Shown here piece after piece: positions 32,526-43,152 of a stretch of DNA of 64,000 bases (position 1 is its first letter; each line of letters starts with the position of its first letter). The translations under genes were made by a program, and so were the position numbers. The DNA comes from Phialophora verrucosa (Eukaryota; Ascomycota; Eurotiomycetes; Chaetothyriales; Herpotrichiellaceae): assembly GCA_002099365.1 (NCBI GenBank), contig MSED01000003.1, positions 3,658,001-3,722,000 on the forward strand. The letters run 5' to 3'. The notes under the pieces were generated by a model that searched no databases, was not told where the DNA came from, and saw nothing but the letters and a program-made list of their open reading frames with translations.

Positions 32526-34659
32526 TCAAGGATCTCTCTCGTCCAGTAATAGAGGCTCCGTTTCGGTTTCGGGTTCCCAACGGGATAGAGATATCCTGCC
32601 GGGGAACAGCCGGGCCTTAATGTCACTCAGGTCGGGCATCTTTGGAAGATGCGAAAGTTGCACAATATGCGGGAGCTCCGGGAGCCGAGGAAGCCAGGGG
32701 AACCTGCGGTACAGGAGAACAAAGCCGGCGAAGCCGGATGTGAAGATGGTGACGCCGAATATAAAGATGAGGGTTGACCAGATGAAACCCTAGTTCGACT
32801 TTTAGCATGGAATTGGGGAGGACACTGGGGATGCGATATCACAGGTGGGACTTACGAGTGACGGGCGAGGCGCCTTGACGATGGCCGAATACGCCATTGC
32901 ACCCCTGGCAGAGTCCAAGGCAGCGATCCTCAAGTAGCCACCGACCTTGTCGAGCGCAAAACTCGTCTCGAATCCATCACGCTCCAACTCTTGCACCGTC
33001 ACAAACTCGTCGTCGTCGGCGTCCCGCGCGCCAGCCCTCTCCAATCTCCAGCTGTTCACTTCGGTCGCACCGTTCCAACTGACATAAATCTTGCCGCTCT
33101 TCACCTTGACGTCGGGCACGGTGTTGGGCCGTCCCACCCACGGCCTTTTGAACACCCGGTAGGATTTGACCAGTCCGAAGTCGATGATCTCGAAGGCGAT
33201 GTGCGGGGCGAAGTGGGCGCTACAGAGCACCTGGCCGTCGGGCGCGTACTCGATGTAGGTGGGTGAGTTGCCGAATCCGACCAAGACGTTGCCGCTCTCG
33301 GCGATGACCTGGACGGAACCCTGGGAGACGTTGAGGATCTCGTCCGGGTGGACGAAGGTCTGCAGCACGCTGGCCGTCATGTTCTCCATGTCAAGCTTGA
33401 TCATCATGCCCTTGCTCTGGCTGGACGGGCTGTGGAAGACGTTGTTGGCGTGGTTGTCGAAGAGCGAGATGGTGTTGTTGCCCTGCCACCTCACGTGGTG
33501 CTGCCAGGCAAAGTCGGTGGCGCGGTCCAAGTCGGTGAAGTCGTTGTGCTTGCCGCCGAGCTGCCACAGGATGTCGCCCGTCTTGCCACTGATACACACC
33601 ACGGCGTGCATGTAGCGCGCCGAGATGATGTAGTCGCCCGACTCGAGCTTGTCGACGCTGTTGATGTGGAAGAAGTCAAAGGCGTCCTTTTTCGACGTGC
33701 CGTAGCCGTCCTTGCGGTTCGGGCTGCTGAACACGTCGAGCATGCTGATGTGGTCGGTGGCGCGCCATTCGAACACCAGCTCGCCCGTCTCGATGTCGAT
33801 TTCCTGGAACAGGCCGTCCTGGATCCAGCAGCTCTTGCCGAGCCCCAGTTCCGTGCAGTCGGCCTGGTGCTTGTGGTAGATGGTGATCAGGGCCGTGCCT
33901 TGCGGCGTGATTTGAAATTCGTGCGAGTCGCCTTTGTAGCCCTTGCCGTGCGGGTATATTCTGTGGGCCACTTCGTAGGACGAGTTGAGCTGAGAAGGCA
34001 GAAGAGTTACGAGTCCATTCACGAAGACGGGGGGGATCTCTTCTACCTACCATCACATACGATATCCTTGGATGCTTTGCGTAAGCGGTGATTTCATCCT
34101 CGTAGTTGTCATCGTCGTCGTAGTAGTTCTCCTCGACATGATCGGTGGCGTCGTGGTTCTTGTCCTTATCCTTGCCCTTGCCCTTGCCCTTCCCTTTGCC
34201 TTTGCCCTTTCCCTTCTTATCCTTGTCCTTACCCTTGCCCTTGTCCTTCTTGGGCTTATGCTTCTTATCCTTGTGGCTGAGCTTGTTCTTCTTAATCTTG
34301 GTCCAAAAGGTCAAGTAATCCTCGCCCTTGTACTTCTGGACGTTCAGATTGATGACCTGCTCGAACTGGTCGTTGCCGGCCCAGATCAAGTTGCCGCGCG
34401 CGTCCAGCATGGTGGGCCCGCGCGCCTTGCCCTGCACCGACGGCCCGCGCGGCGTGAGCAGCAGATTCCCATCGTTGCACCGCGAATCCCACCGCGTGAT
34501 CTTGGGCTTGGGCGCCTCAAAGTCGACCGACTGGAACCGATGCCGCGGGTAGATGCCCTGCAAGCCCAGGTCGTACGCGTTGAACTCGAACCCCGTGACC
34601 AAGGAGCCCGGGAGGGCGAGTGTCGTCGCGAACAACAAGAGCGAAGACGGGGATCTCAT
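32526..34659 (-). CDS. secretory-pathway arylsulfotransferase-family (ASST-like) protein with C-terminal membrane anchor
   Basis: Three exons: 34659-34051, 33989-32856, 32789-32526 (introns 61 and 66 nt), 668 residues. A signal peptide is clear at the start (MRSPSSLLLFATTLALPGSL). The luminal part begins EFNAYDLGLQGIYPRH and continues after the insert as a beta-propeller-like ASST domain (SHEFQITPQGTALITIYHKH, FFHINSVDKLESGDYIISAR, GDILWQLGGKHNDF, FAWQHHVRWQGNNTISLFDN). Between them, at about residues 135-180, lies a tract of alternating Lys with Gly or Asp. Splicing the last intron adds a hydrophobic helix (IWSTLIFIFGVTIFTSGFAG) and a short tail, so the protein is probably a type I membrane protein facing the secretory lumen or cell exterior. 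Fungal members of this family are common but their reaction is not established; bacterial relatives move sulfate between phenols without PAPS. Confidence 0.87.
34160..34272. repeat. CCTTGC/CCTTGT-type hexamer array coding a Lys/Gly-Asp tract
   Basis: Inside exon 1 of the arylsulfotransferase-family gene the plus strand repeats units such as CCTTGC, CCTTTG and CCTTAT. On the coding strand these read mainly as AAG GGC or AAG GAC, giving Lys-Gly and Lys-Asp pairs over about 37 residues. The unit length is six, so expansion or contraction keeps the reading frame. Confidence 0.85.
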
Positions 34660-37600
34660 GGAGGCGACAGCGGCGACGTATTGCAATCCCAACCTAGACA
34701 GAAACACAGCACACGAGAAGGGGAGAGCGGGAGAGAAAAAGAAAAGTAAAAGGACAGGTGATGGACGGGAGTGTCAGAATGGGCACGAGCACGAGCTCGA
34801 GCACGCGAAAGGGATACACCACGGTCACAGCAAGCAAGCAAGCACAGCACAGCACAGCATAACGCGCGCATCGGGTACGGGAACGATGAAGACTACGAGG
34901 TACTGGGGGTTTTTCGCCCCGACGGAAGAGTCGGAACCTAAGGCAACGAAACACAGGATAAACTCGGTACGTACATAAGTCCTGGGCTGGGACGGGGTAC
35001 GTTGTCCAAGTAGACACACCTACCTAGTACGTTGGGCTGTTAATTAGGAGGACGTTACTGGAAAAGGGAACCTTGTTCTCCGCCCTCGCTTGCCCTGGAT
35101 AGCGCCGTGTTCGTGCGTGCCCACTCACCAGGTAGTACTACAACGAGGGCGGTGGGTGAGATGATGCCCAGGCCCGCGTGCTACTGCTACTAGCAAGCCG
35201 TCGAAACGTGGGAATTGCCGACCACCGGCGCGTAGAGGGACCCAACGAGAAGTTGAGAAAACTCCAAGAACAAAGTACGAGCGAGGACTCGTAGAATGCA
35301 TCGAGGGTCTCGTGTGCAGGTGGCAGCCTTACTGTGCTTGCCAAGAGACGGAAAAGGTAAATGCCCAATGCCCCGGCGGCGTCGGTCTGGTGCTGGTGCC
35401 GGTGCCGAAGACCAGACCCAGTAAAAGCTTGTCGGCGCACCAGGCTGAAGGCGGAGATAAGTGGTGCAGGCCGCCCATGTAAGATAATCATGATTGATAT
35501 ACGAGGAGCGCGATTCGATTGATTCGATTTGATTGCCAGTTGCAAGTGGCCACCTGGCGGCCGACGATTGATTAGATGCCCTCCCTGGCTGGCCTAACGT
35601 TAGGCGACGAGGCACTCCGAACTGTCACTCTGTGCCTTTTCCCGATTGCGACTGAGGTGTGAGAAAATGTGAGATGGATGTGGAAACGTGAGACGTGAGC
35701 GGCGTGAGTGAGACACCGGCGATCACATCCACCCACGCGCGCGCCCCCTCAGGGTTGTGCAAAACAAGCAATCAAGCAGTCAAGCTTATGCCATGCAATC
35801 AGTGCTTAGCAATACAGGAGTCGACGATCTACTCGGTACTACTGTGTACTACCTCTAACGGATAGGGTAGGGTAGGGCGCGGCCGTCAGGGGTCCTCCTC
35901 CTACTACCCGCTCCGGCTGAGTGGGTGCATGTTCGTTCTGTTCGGCATTGCCCGGCATCTTCAGACATGGCACATAAGAGCACCAGCACGAAAGACACCT
36001 TACTGTTCACAGTAGGGAGCAGGCAGTATTAGCACTCGGGCAATTTGCAAAAGGGTCCGTTTCTCCCTGGGGTCTGGAGTTCATTGGACCTTTGTCACCG
36101 GTGTGAACGAGGTAGCGAGTACGTACATACGAAAGTCGCCTTGCGGTAACCTGACTGGTTGAAGGGGCGCCTAATTGGGGAAAAGGGCACGAGGGTCCAA
36201 GGCAGCCACGCAGCCTGGCCTGGGCAGCTCAGGTCAGCTCGGATATCGCTACGCAGTGCACGCACCTGACGCACGCCCTACAGTCTGCATAGCTCGGCCG
36301 AAAAACGTTGCGCTGCATCCGGGCGGCAAGGAAGAGAACAGACCCCGCGACGAGACGAGACACCAGCAAGAACCGTGTACGAGTACGGAGCTACGCCCGG
36401 GCTGGAACATCCGTCACAGCTTGCCCTTGTTCCGTAAACGAGTAGTATATGTTGTGTATTGTCTCTGATTCTCCTCCTCCTTTAGCCAGCGCACCTTCAC
36501 CTTCAGAGAAAGGACTCGTTTCCTTTGGCTCGGAGTCGTCGTGCGGAGGTTCATCGATTGAATGTATGATCGCCAGCACGGGCGGTCGTACTCTGCCGAA
36601 AGTATGCTGGCCCTTTCGGTTCGGTTGGGCTGAACGATTGAGGCTCTACGAGTGCGAGTACTCAGGCTGACATGACGTGACGTGAGAGGAGAGAAATTTG
36701 AGCGGCAACCTGCAACCTGCCACCGCGCCGTCTCCACGGTCTTGACTGAAAAGAGGAGAGCGCAGAGTCAATGGGGAGCTCGGACCAGCTTTTATGAACG
36801 TCGCATAAGCTGCCAAGGGTTGTGCCTCCCGTTTGCTGGCGAAGAGAATACGCGCCTACTCGTCGCCGACACTAGATGCACATGCACACAGTACATCTCA
36901 CCACCTCGTCGTCACCCCGTCGAGACAGTGCTTGTTCCTGTGCTCTCAGAACTGCACAATATAATCTCCACACGACGGCCACGTTATGACTCTAGATCTT
37001 ATAAATTCTCGCTCGCCCACAACCCTACACCTCAGAGCGCTTTCTAATCGATGAGCCTGTGATCTACCTTCGCATCGGACAGACAGGCAGGTGAGAATCC
37101 ATTGCAAATATAGCTGGATGCCAGTTCGCAGATTCGCAAGCCCAACGAGAAAAAATCTATGGCCTCACTCCCTGCCTCGCGAGCAGACATCGCCACTACA
37201 CTTGGGAACAGCCATCTCGACCGCGAGAGTGGTGTAAGAACAGGCTTCACCTTGATGCAGGTTGATTGAGTCCTCCACCTTTGTGGTCATACACACGCAT
37301 GTGAATGAAAGGACCTCTCCAGCAACTTGCACCCGGTCTTCCCCTTGAATGGCAAAGCGCGATCCAACGGCTTTGTGTCGTCGACATCAAGACATGTTTG
37401 TGCGGAGGGAGCGGTCCTAACTCAGCTCATGCCAGTGATATCTATGGCAGCTAGCAAAACTCCAACCCGCGCCAGGTGCCCTTGTACACTTGGACGGCCT
37501 CTCTCGGAACGGCTATCAGCTAGGCCCGCCTAATAAGCCGCCCTAAGGCTGCTGACATTCTAGGTCTCCTGTGGAAAGTTGTGTTGACCATAGTGGAAAC

Positions 37601-38323
37601 AGGTACCGGTCACAGCGAACGCTTTGTGTCGTCTCACGAGTACTTTCAAAGTTCGAGATTCAGATTCAAGGCTCTTGTGCCGAGACTGTACTTGGTCCGA
37701 GGGGGACCGGATGACGTATCAGAAGGCGAGCAAAGAATACTCCCTTTAGCTGATCGGTGGATTGATGGGGAGTCCACGACCCTGCCGGACTAGTATCAGG
37801 CAGAAATTCATCGGTCTCGACGCCGACGCTGGCGGTGACCGGACAGCTTCAACCAGCCCATCATCGAAACCACAGTCCGTTCTCGGACGAGGACTCTTCC
37901 TATACGCCGAGAGCGTCGTTCCTGTCCGTAGACATGTCCGGAACACCCCCTTTCCCACGTCATCTCGCCATGTCAGTTTAATGCGACCACAGCCTTCCCG
38001 TCCTCCGGCGTCCAGACCCTGTTCATCCGTATGCGGCTCGATTCAGCACTGATAGACGAATTACGCATTCTACGCTCAAGAGTCAGTCCCACGACACACA
38101 AACTTTCGGTCTGATGCCTGTTCCCAGGATGTAGACCCAGACCCAGACCTAGATTCCATGTCGAAAAATGCTATACCCTCCCGACGAGGACGACTGGGAA
38201 GATATTCCTCGATGCTCAATCTGGAATCTATGATGGATGCTTCCTCACCGGCACAAATACATCAAAATCATCGTGATGCCTTGACGATTCACGCGGGGTG
38301 TCAGATTGGGAGAGGTGTGAAGG

Positions 38324-38342
38324 TTGATTGATTGATTGATTC
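38324..38342. repeat. (TTGA)n tetranucleotide stretch
   Basis: About four and a half TTGA/GATT units in a row. It is a simple repeat in the gene-free tract, directly before a short inverted repeat. Confidence 0.75.
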
Positions 38343-39281
38343 CCTCAAGCTCTTGAGGTGCCAGAGGCAGCTCTATATATACACAGGTGGGGCCACGTGC
38401 TTCCATCATGGCTGGAGCATGCCTTTTTTGCTCCAACGCGAGGATGGCGATGTAGAAATGGATTGTGGTTTTGAGAGAGCTGTGAAGACGGATACGACGA
38501 ATGCGAATTCGAACGTGAATAGGAAGAGGAATTACATATCAGAATACAGGATGATAACTGGTTATCCGTCCGTCCATCCACCCACCTATTCCCTATATTC
38601 ACGATGACGCAATGTTAATCTCTCCGTGTGACGAGCGTCGGGCAGGTGTGTCTATGTGCTATTGCTATATGGCATGTCGTACCGCGGTGGCAGTGGCAGT
38701 GGCGTGATCGGATCGAGATCCCAACCGAGGAGGTGGGAGAAAAGACCCCGAGTCCGAGTCCAAGTTCGAAGAGTCACGTTAGAAGGAGATGAGAAAGTTG
38801 AACTCAAGCTCGATCAGGTGTCCATATCCATGTCCCTGTAGATGCGTGCCTCTCTGCGTGTGGGAGAGTCATTTGTCCTGTAGTCCGTGTTCCTTTCCGT
38901 CGTACCCGGGACGCTGTACCTATGAGTATAGCATAGACAGTAACCATACGCGCCCATACAGTCCATAATTCCAAGTTGCCGCCAACGCCATGCCTGCTCT
39001 GTACGGTTCCGTGTTCCGTGTTCCATGTTCCAAGTTTCAAGTTCAAAATTCCAAACTCCGAGATCCAAGCCCAAGATCCAAGCCAGAGACCCGAGTCAAA
39101 GATCCAAGTGCATACACGTCCCGAACACCATTTTCAAGTATTAACGGCCACGGCCCTGGTACTGTAGGCTACCAAAATACCCATCATAATACTCCATAGA
39201 GTACCGCCAACGACAACGATACCGTCAAAGAAAAACCAAAGGAATGGAAACAACGCATGTCACATCACATCATACACGGCA

Positions 39282-39312
39282 TGACAGTGACAGTGACAGT
39301 GAAAGTGACAGT
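39282..39312. repeat. (TGACAG)5 imperfect hexanucleotide repeat
   Basis: Five TGACAG units with one TGAAAG variant. It lies 26 bp beyond the stop codon of the minus-strand MFS transporter, so it is probably in that transcript's 3' UTR, as CTGTCA units. Confidence 0.85.
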
Positions 39313-39338
39313 CCTTGTACACGGGCAGGCAGGGGCAA

Positions 39339-41207
39339 TCAACCAGTGAACTTGCTGCGTGCGCGGAGCCGCGCCCCGTAGAAATATAGGCCGTACATGC
39401 CGCCGATGCCGACGACGCTCAGGCCCGCGACGAGGGTGACACCCTTGTCGATGCCCAGGTTCGTGTACATCTGGCGGGAGAACTGGACGAACGCGGCGGC
39501 GAGCAGGGATCTCGCGCAGTCGTTGGCCGCGAATAGCGAGGCCACGTACCGGGGGTAGGAGAGTGGGACGTCTGGGAGTTTATTGTCAGCTAGATAGTAA
39601 GACAAAGATGGGGAGATAGAGATATGAAGTAGAGAAAGGGCATGAAGTGAAGTACACTGATTTGAGTGACGCGAAATGAGTCGAGAGAATGGGTTACGTG
39701 AAGAGCAGGGAAGAGAAGAGGTACACTCACAGCAGATCAGAGCCTGGAAGATGAAAAAGGTCGAAAAGGCAAAGATGAAGATGCCTGTCGTGGGGACGAT
39801 CCAGTGGATCGAGGACTTGGCCGTCCAAGCGAAGAGGAGTAACCCGATAGGAGGACCCCAGACCCCAAACAGGCCGGGGAGGAGCCACTTCTCTTGTGCG
39901 ACGGGTTGGCCTGTCTCGGCGTGATGGCCTCGAGCTTGCGGGATGAAGAAGTACGTGATGTAGATGAAGTAGATGATCAGGCCGCAGACGCAGCCGACGG
40001 TGAGAGAGGTGAAGATCAAGCCCATACTGCCGAGCGTCATGCGGTAGGTGACGAGATAGACGAGCGGGAAGGCTTCAAAGAAGGAATAATACGTCGCGTA
40101 GACGATAGAGCCATACACACAGGCGTACAGGACCGCGGGGTCCTTGACCGTGATCTCGAGGGGCTTGTTGAGTGCTTCGTGGAGCATCTTGCCGAAGGCG
40201 AGGGGTCTAAGTTCCGAGTGCGCTTTATAGGCGTTGTTGCCGGTGGCCTTGCGTAGGCGTTTGGCGCGATTGAGCAGAATGGTCTGCGGAGATGTTTCCG
40301 GGAGGAAGGGGAGGAATAAGAGGACGATTCCGGCCATGATGACGGCCTCGTAGAACGGCCACCGCCAGTTAGTGTCGACGGCGTATCCGGCCATGAGGGG
40401 CCCGAAGGCTGGGCCGCAATACATGGCAGCGACCCACCAGATGTAGCCGTACGGGGCGCTGTACATGTCGTAGACGTCTTCGATGGAAGCGGCGCCACTG
40501 GCGAGACACGGGCTGCCAAACCAGCCTTGCAGGAATCGAAGGATGATGATGCCAGGAAAAGTGTCAACGCACGCCAGGCCGATCGAGACGACGAAGAAGG
40601 CGATGAACGAGTATAAGTATGGCGGGTTTCGTCCTATGCTCGGGACTTCGCTGAGAGGGGAGAAGAACATGGGACCGATCCCATCTATACACATTGTGAG
40701 CAATAGACTGGGGTTTTGGCAGCCAAGAGGCAACTTACAACCAACCACATACATCGACAGACCGAGACTGGCGACGACAACAGACACGTTGTACTTCTGT
40801 ACGATGAAGCCGGCGGTGGGGGTGATGATGGACGCTGTGCAGTAGACAACAAAGGTGTAGACGTTGATTATGGTGACCGTCCAAGCCTTCTTCATGCCGG
40901 ACCAGTTGCGCGGGTTCTCCAGGTCGCCCTCTGAGAAGGAGACCACGATCGGTTCGGCAAGGGCCTTCTGGGACATGGCGCTTGAGAGCTCATCTGGCGG
41001 GGTCGATAATCGGAGGGAGACGGTCGAGAGATTCTTCTCGATGTCCTTGTCTGCGCCATTGGCCTCTGGGGCAGCGAATTGCTCCTCGGACACGAATGGT
41101 AGGTTCGGCAGTTCGAAGCCAGTCACCTCCTCTGGGTAGTAGAGCCATGACTTGAGGCCGACGAGGCGCAGAAACTGGCCGGCGGGCGTATCTCTGAGGG
41201 CTGCCAT
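39339..41207 (-). CDS. MFS transporter, DHA1 family (polyamine/drug antiporter type)
   Basis: Three exons: 41207-40739, 40684-39731, 39571-39339 (introns 54 and 159 nt), 551 residues. Seen: a 110-residue cytosolic N-terminus; the DHA1 lead-in FSEGDLENPRNWSGMKKAW; then helices beginning VTIINVYTFVVYCTASIITPT. The first intron interrupts MYVVG/YGIGPMFFSPLSE, a hallmark stretch of this subfamily that is intact only after splicing. The second intron interrupts ALIC/YVPLSYPRYVASLFAANDCARS, again a family hallmark. Typical helices and the central cytosolic loop (RAKRLRKATGN) are present, and the end is GARLRARSKFTG. Both introns are multiples of three and contain no stop, so the unspliced frame is also open. 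Role: proton-antiport export of small molecules at the plasma membrane; substrate unknown. The Zn2Cys6 regulator on the same strand starts 3.7 kb away and could control it. Confidence 0.9.
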   Translation of the reverse strand: MAALRDTPAGQFLRLVGLKSWLYYPEEVTGFELPNLPFVSEEQFAAPEANGADKDIEKNLSTVSLRLSTPPDELSSAMSQKALAEPIVVSFSEGDLENPRNWSGMKKAWTVTIINVYTFVVYCTASIITPTAGFIVQKYNVSVVVASLGLSMYVVGCKLPLGCQNPSLLLTMCIDGIGPMFFSPLSEVPSIGRNPPYLYSFIAFFVVSIGLACVDTFPGIIILRFLQGWFGSPCLASGAASIEDVYDMYSAPYGYIWWVAAMYCGPAFGPLMAGYAVDTNWRWPFYEAVIMAGIVLLFLPFLPETSPQTILLNRAKRLRKATGNNAYKAHSELRPLAFGKMLHEALNKPLEITVKDPAVLYACVYGSIVYATYYSFFEAFPLVYLVTYRMTLGSMGLIFTSLTVGCVCGLIIYFIYITYFFIPQARGHHAETGQPVAQEKWLLPGLFGVWGPPIGLLLFAWTAKSSIHWIVPTTGIFIFAFSTFFIFQALICCECTSSLPCSSRNPFSRLISRHSNQCTSLHALSLLHISISPSLSYYLADNKLPDVPLSYPRYVASLFAANDCARSLLAAAFVQFSRQMYTNLGIDKGVTLVAGLSVVGIGGMYGLYFYGARLRARSKFTG

Positions 41208-43152
41208 GTCAACAACGGTGGTGAGAGTGCCTGAAGCGTGGTGAGGTCTGGAAGGTGTTCTTTTATCGACCCTGCTGGCGTCTTTATCAGGACCGCCATT
41301 GCCAGAGAGCAAGCCATGCTTCGTGGACTCCGATACCCCTCCACATGGGCACAGGAGCCCGTCAAAGCCTGTAGCCTCCCTGTCACGTTGCAAGGCTGGC
41401 TGGCGGATCTGAAGAAACTGCGGTGGAATGACAACTACCGCGTCAAAGGCGAGCTATGGATCGGGGCAACATGGCGTAATGGTAAGTCGGCTATTGGATC
41501 GAGAACGACGTGCCTAGAGCTAAAGAGCTCCCGAAATTGCCCATGGCAGCCATGTCGAGCGATGGCGTCTGTCCCGGCGCGGCTGATATCGATGAGATTA
41601 TCGACCGTGGCTCGCTGGTGCGCCGCGACTCCTCGGCTGGAAATGCCGGCGAGATGTGGCTTGCTGAGCGGCTGAAGAATCCATACCGCGGAATGAGAAA
41701 TCCATCTCGAGAATGCCCGTTTTACGTGTCTTGTCTCGGGCCGTTCAGACCTGGACACAAGCTTCTCGGTGGCTGTGTGCAAACAAACAAACATTTGGGG
41801 ACTGACAGGAGGAACGGATGTATCTGTCGGATCTGAGCTGTCATTCCCGTCTGCGCGTCTTCGCTGCGCTCGGCATGTCCGGGACTGTTTGGCTACCTGA
41901 AACCATGAATCAGAATGCGTCACCGACGGCTGCTATACTGGCCGTTCTGGCTACTCTTGTGGCTCTTCTGCGCCATGCAAATTTCCACATGGCCGCGAGA
42001 GTTCCACGCGTCGCTCTGCCCTTGCAGAAAGTACGTACAGACGAACCCTCCATCGCCGTCGACCCCACCGGAATAATTGCGGAGACTCTAAGCGAAACTC
42101 TGATGCTTGTGTCTAGACTGATCGAGTTCCCATTTTCCATGTTGCGTGTTCAATGTGTTCAATGTACGTACTAGACTTCAGACGCACCTGTCGAAAGTAC
42201 ATGCCATGTACGTCCCCGTCTCCTGTGTTGCTTCAGAACTGGCTCACATTCGAGTCGCGTCGGTTTCTCTCACCAACAGGCCTGAGCTGCGTCACTCGCT
42301 GCCAACACCCGATGAGGGGGGGCAGTTTGATCGGTATGTCATCAGGATTGTTGTTTATACAAGCTATCATATCTGAAACATCTCCCAAGCCTCGGTCGCT
42401 TGTTCGTAAGATCGCGATTGGTAAAGTGATGCCATCCTGGCCATGCCACACCAGCAGGGGGCCCTGTTTGCTGGACTCGGCGAGGTCCCTGAACGTCTCC
42501 GATTTGTCCCAAGAGAGGGGAGCACCCTTGTGCGCCATGTGCAACCCGGCTGGCCTACCGGAGATTTTTCGACCGGGATTCATTTTCATTTCCCCCTTTC
42601 ATGGTTTGCGTTTGCCACCAGTTCGTGAGGTGGGAGCATTCCCTCACCACGTCCCAGAAGTTGCTGCTTCAGGCAGGAGCAAAGACCACTCCTGCACTTC
42701 AAGATATGGCCGATTGTTGACAGTCTCGACCACGTGCGGCTGATTTGGGAGGACGAGGGCACTGCCCGCTTCAGTTTGATTGCTGCTCTGGGAAAGGCTG
42801 TCTCTGCCGTGAGACGTGAAATATCGAACTCTCCAGCTTGACAATGGGCCGGTCTCGTCGTCGAATGTGACTGGCAGGTCTTATCTCCTCCGCCGATGTC
42901 GAGTCTCAGGTTGATCAAGAACAACCTCGACAATGTGAGCGATGGTAACTTTATGCCTTATCTTCCCAGTGTCTGTCAAGGGCAAACTTTCGTGCAGCAC
43001 CGGACACGTCTTCTATCAGTCGCCTTCAGCGAGTCACATTCGTAATAGCTCCTTCTCTATCATCCTCCGCCCAAGTTGAGCGATTGCACAGCACTGATCA
43101 CCTCAAAATACCCCAAACATCCCTTGACCGCTTTTATATAGATCTCTGTGCC
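41208..43152. other. 1.9-kb intergenic region upstream of the MFS transporter
   Basis: Between two minus-strand genes. It should hold the transporter promoter and the 3' UTR of the regulator gene. Frames at 41818-42174 and 42153-42743 (+) were considered and not supported. A GTACGTAC-type word is at about 42162-42174. Confidence 0.45.

Larger units (their letters stand above)
34660..39338. other. 4.7-kb tract without a recognisable gene
   Basis: Largest gap in the window. It includes a CAAGCAAGCAAG/AGCACAGCACAGC simple stretch (34831-34860, 5' side of the arylsulfotransferase-family gene), several GTACGTAC/GAGTAC words (34963-34982, 36115-36130, 36375-36391), a (TTGA)n stretch near 38324-38342, a 7-bp-arm inverted repeat CCTCAAG-CT-CTTGAGG at 38343-38358 with a CTATATATACA element just after it (about 38372-38382), and the TGACAG repeat near the right end. 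Open frames are short and show no domain. Non-coding transcription is possible but not shown. Confidence 0.5.

Noticed and set aside
33348..34091. Long plus-strand open frame over the arylsulfotransferase-family gene
   Set aside because: It is Val/Asp/Leu-rich, as expected from the complement of C/G-ending codons, and has no motifs; the minus strand has a full gene with signal peptide.
39282..39312. CRISPR-like or telomere-like array
   Set aside because: It has only five short TGACAG units without spacers, in a fungal 3' UTR position. It is a plain microsatellite.
39339..41393. Unspliced 684-codon version of the second MFS transporter
   Set aside because: It begins at a non-ATG codon and inserts intron sequence in two highly conserved helices. 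The spliced model from the ATG at 41207 restores both motifs.
41463..41516. tRNA-like A-box string (TGGCGTAATGGTAAG) followed by GGATCGAGAAC
   Set aside because: The following B-box-like string is too close and mismatched, and no 7-bp acceptor stem or anticodon arm can be drawn. The total length would be only about 52 nt.
42153..42743. 196-codon plus-strand frame upstream of the MFS transporter
   Set aside because: It starts at a non-ATG codon and is rich in Ser, Arg and Cys with no domain, consistent with random sequence.
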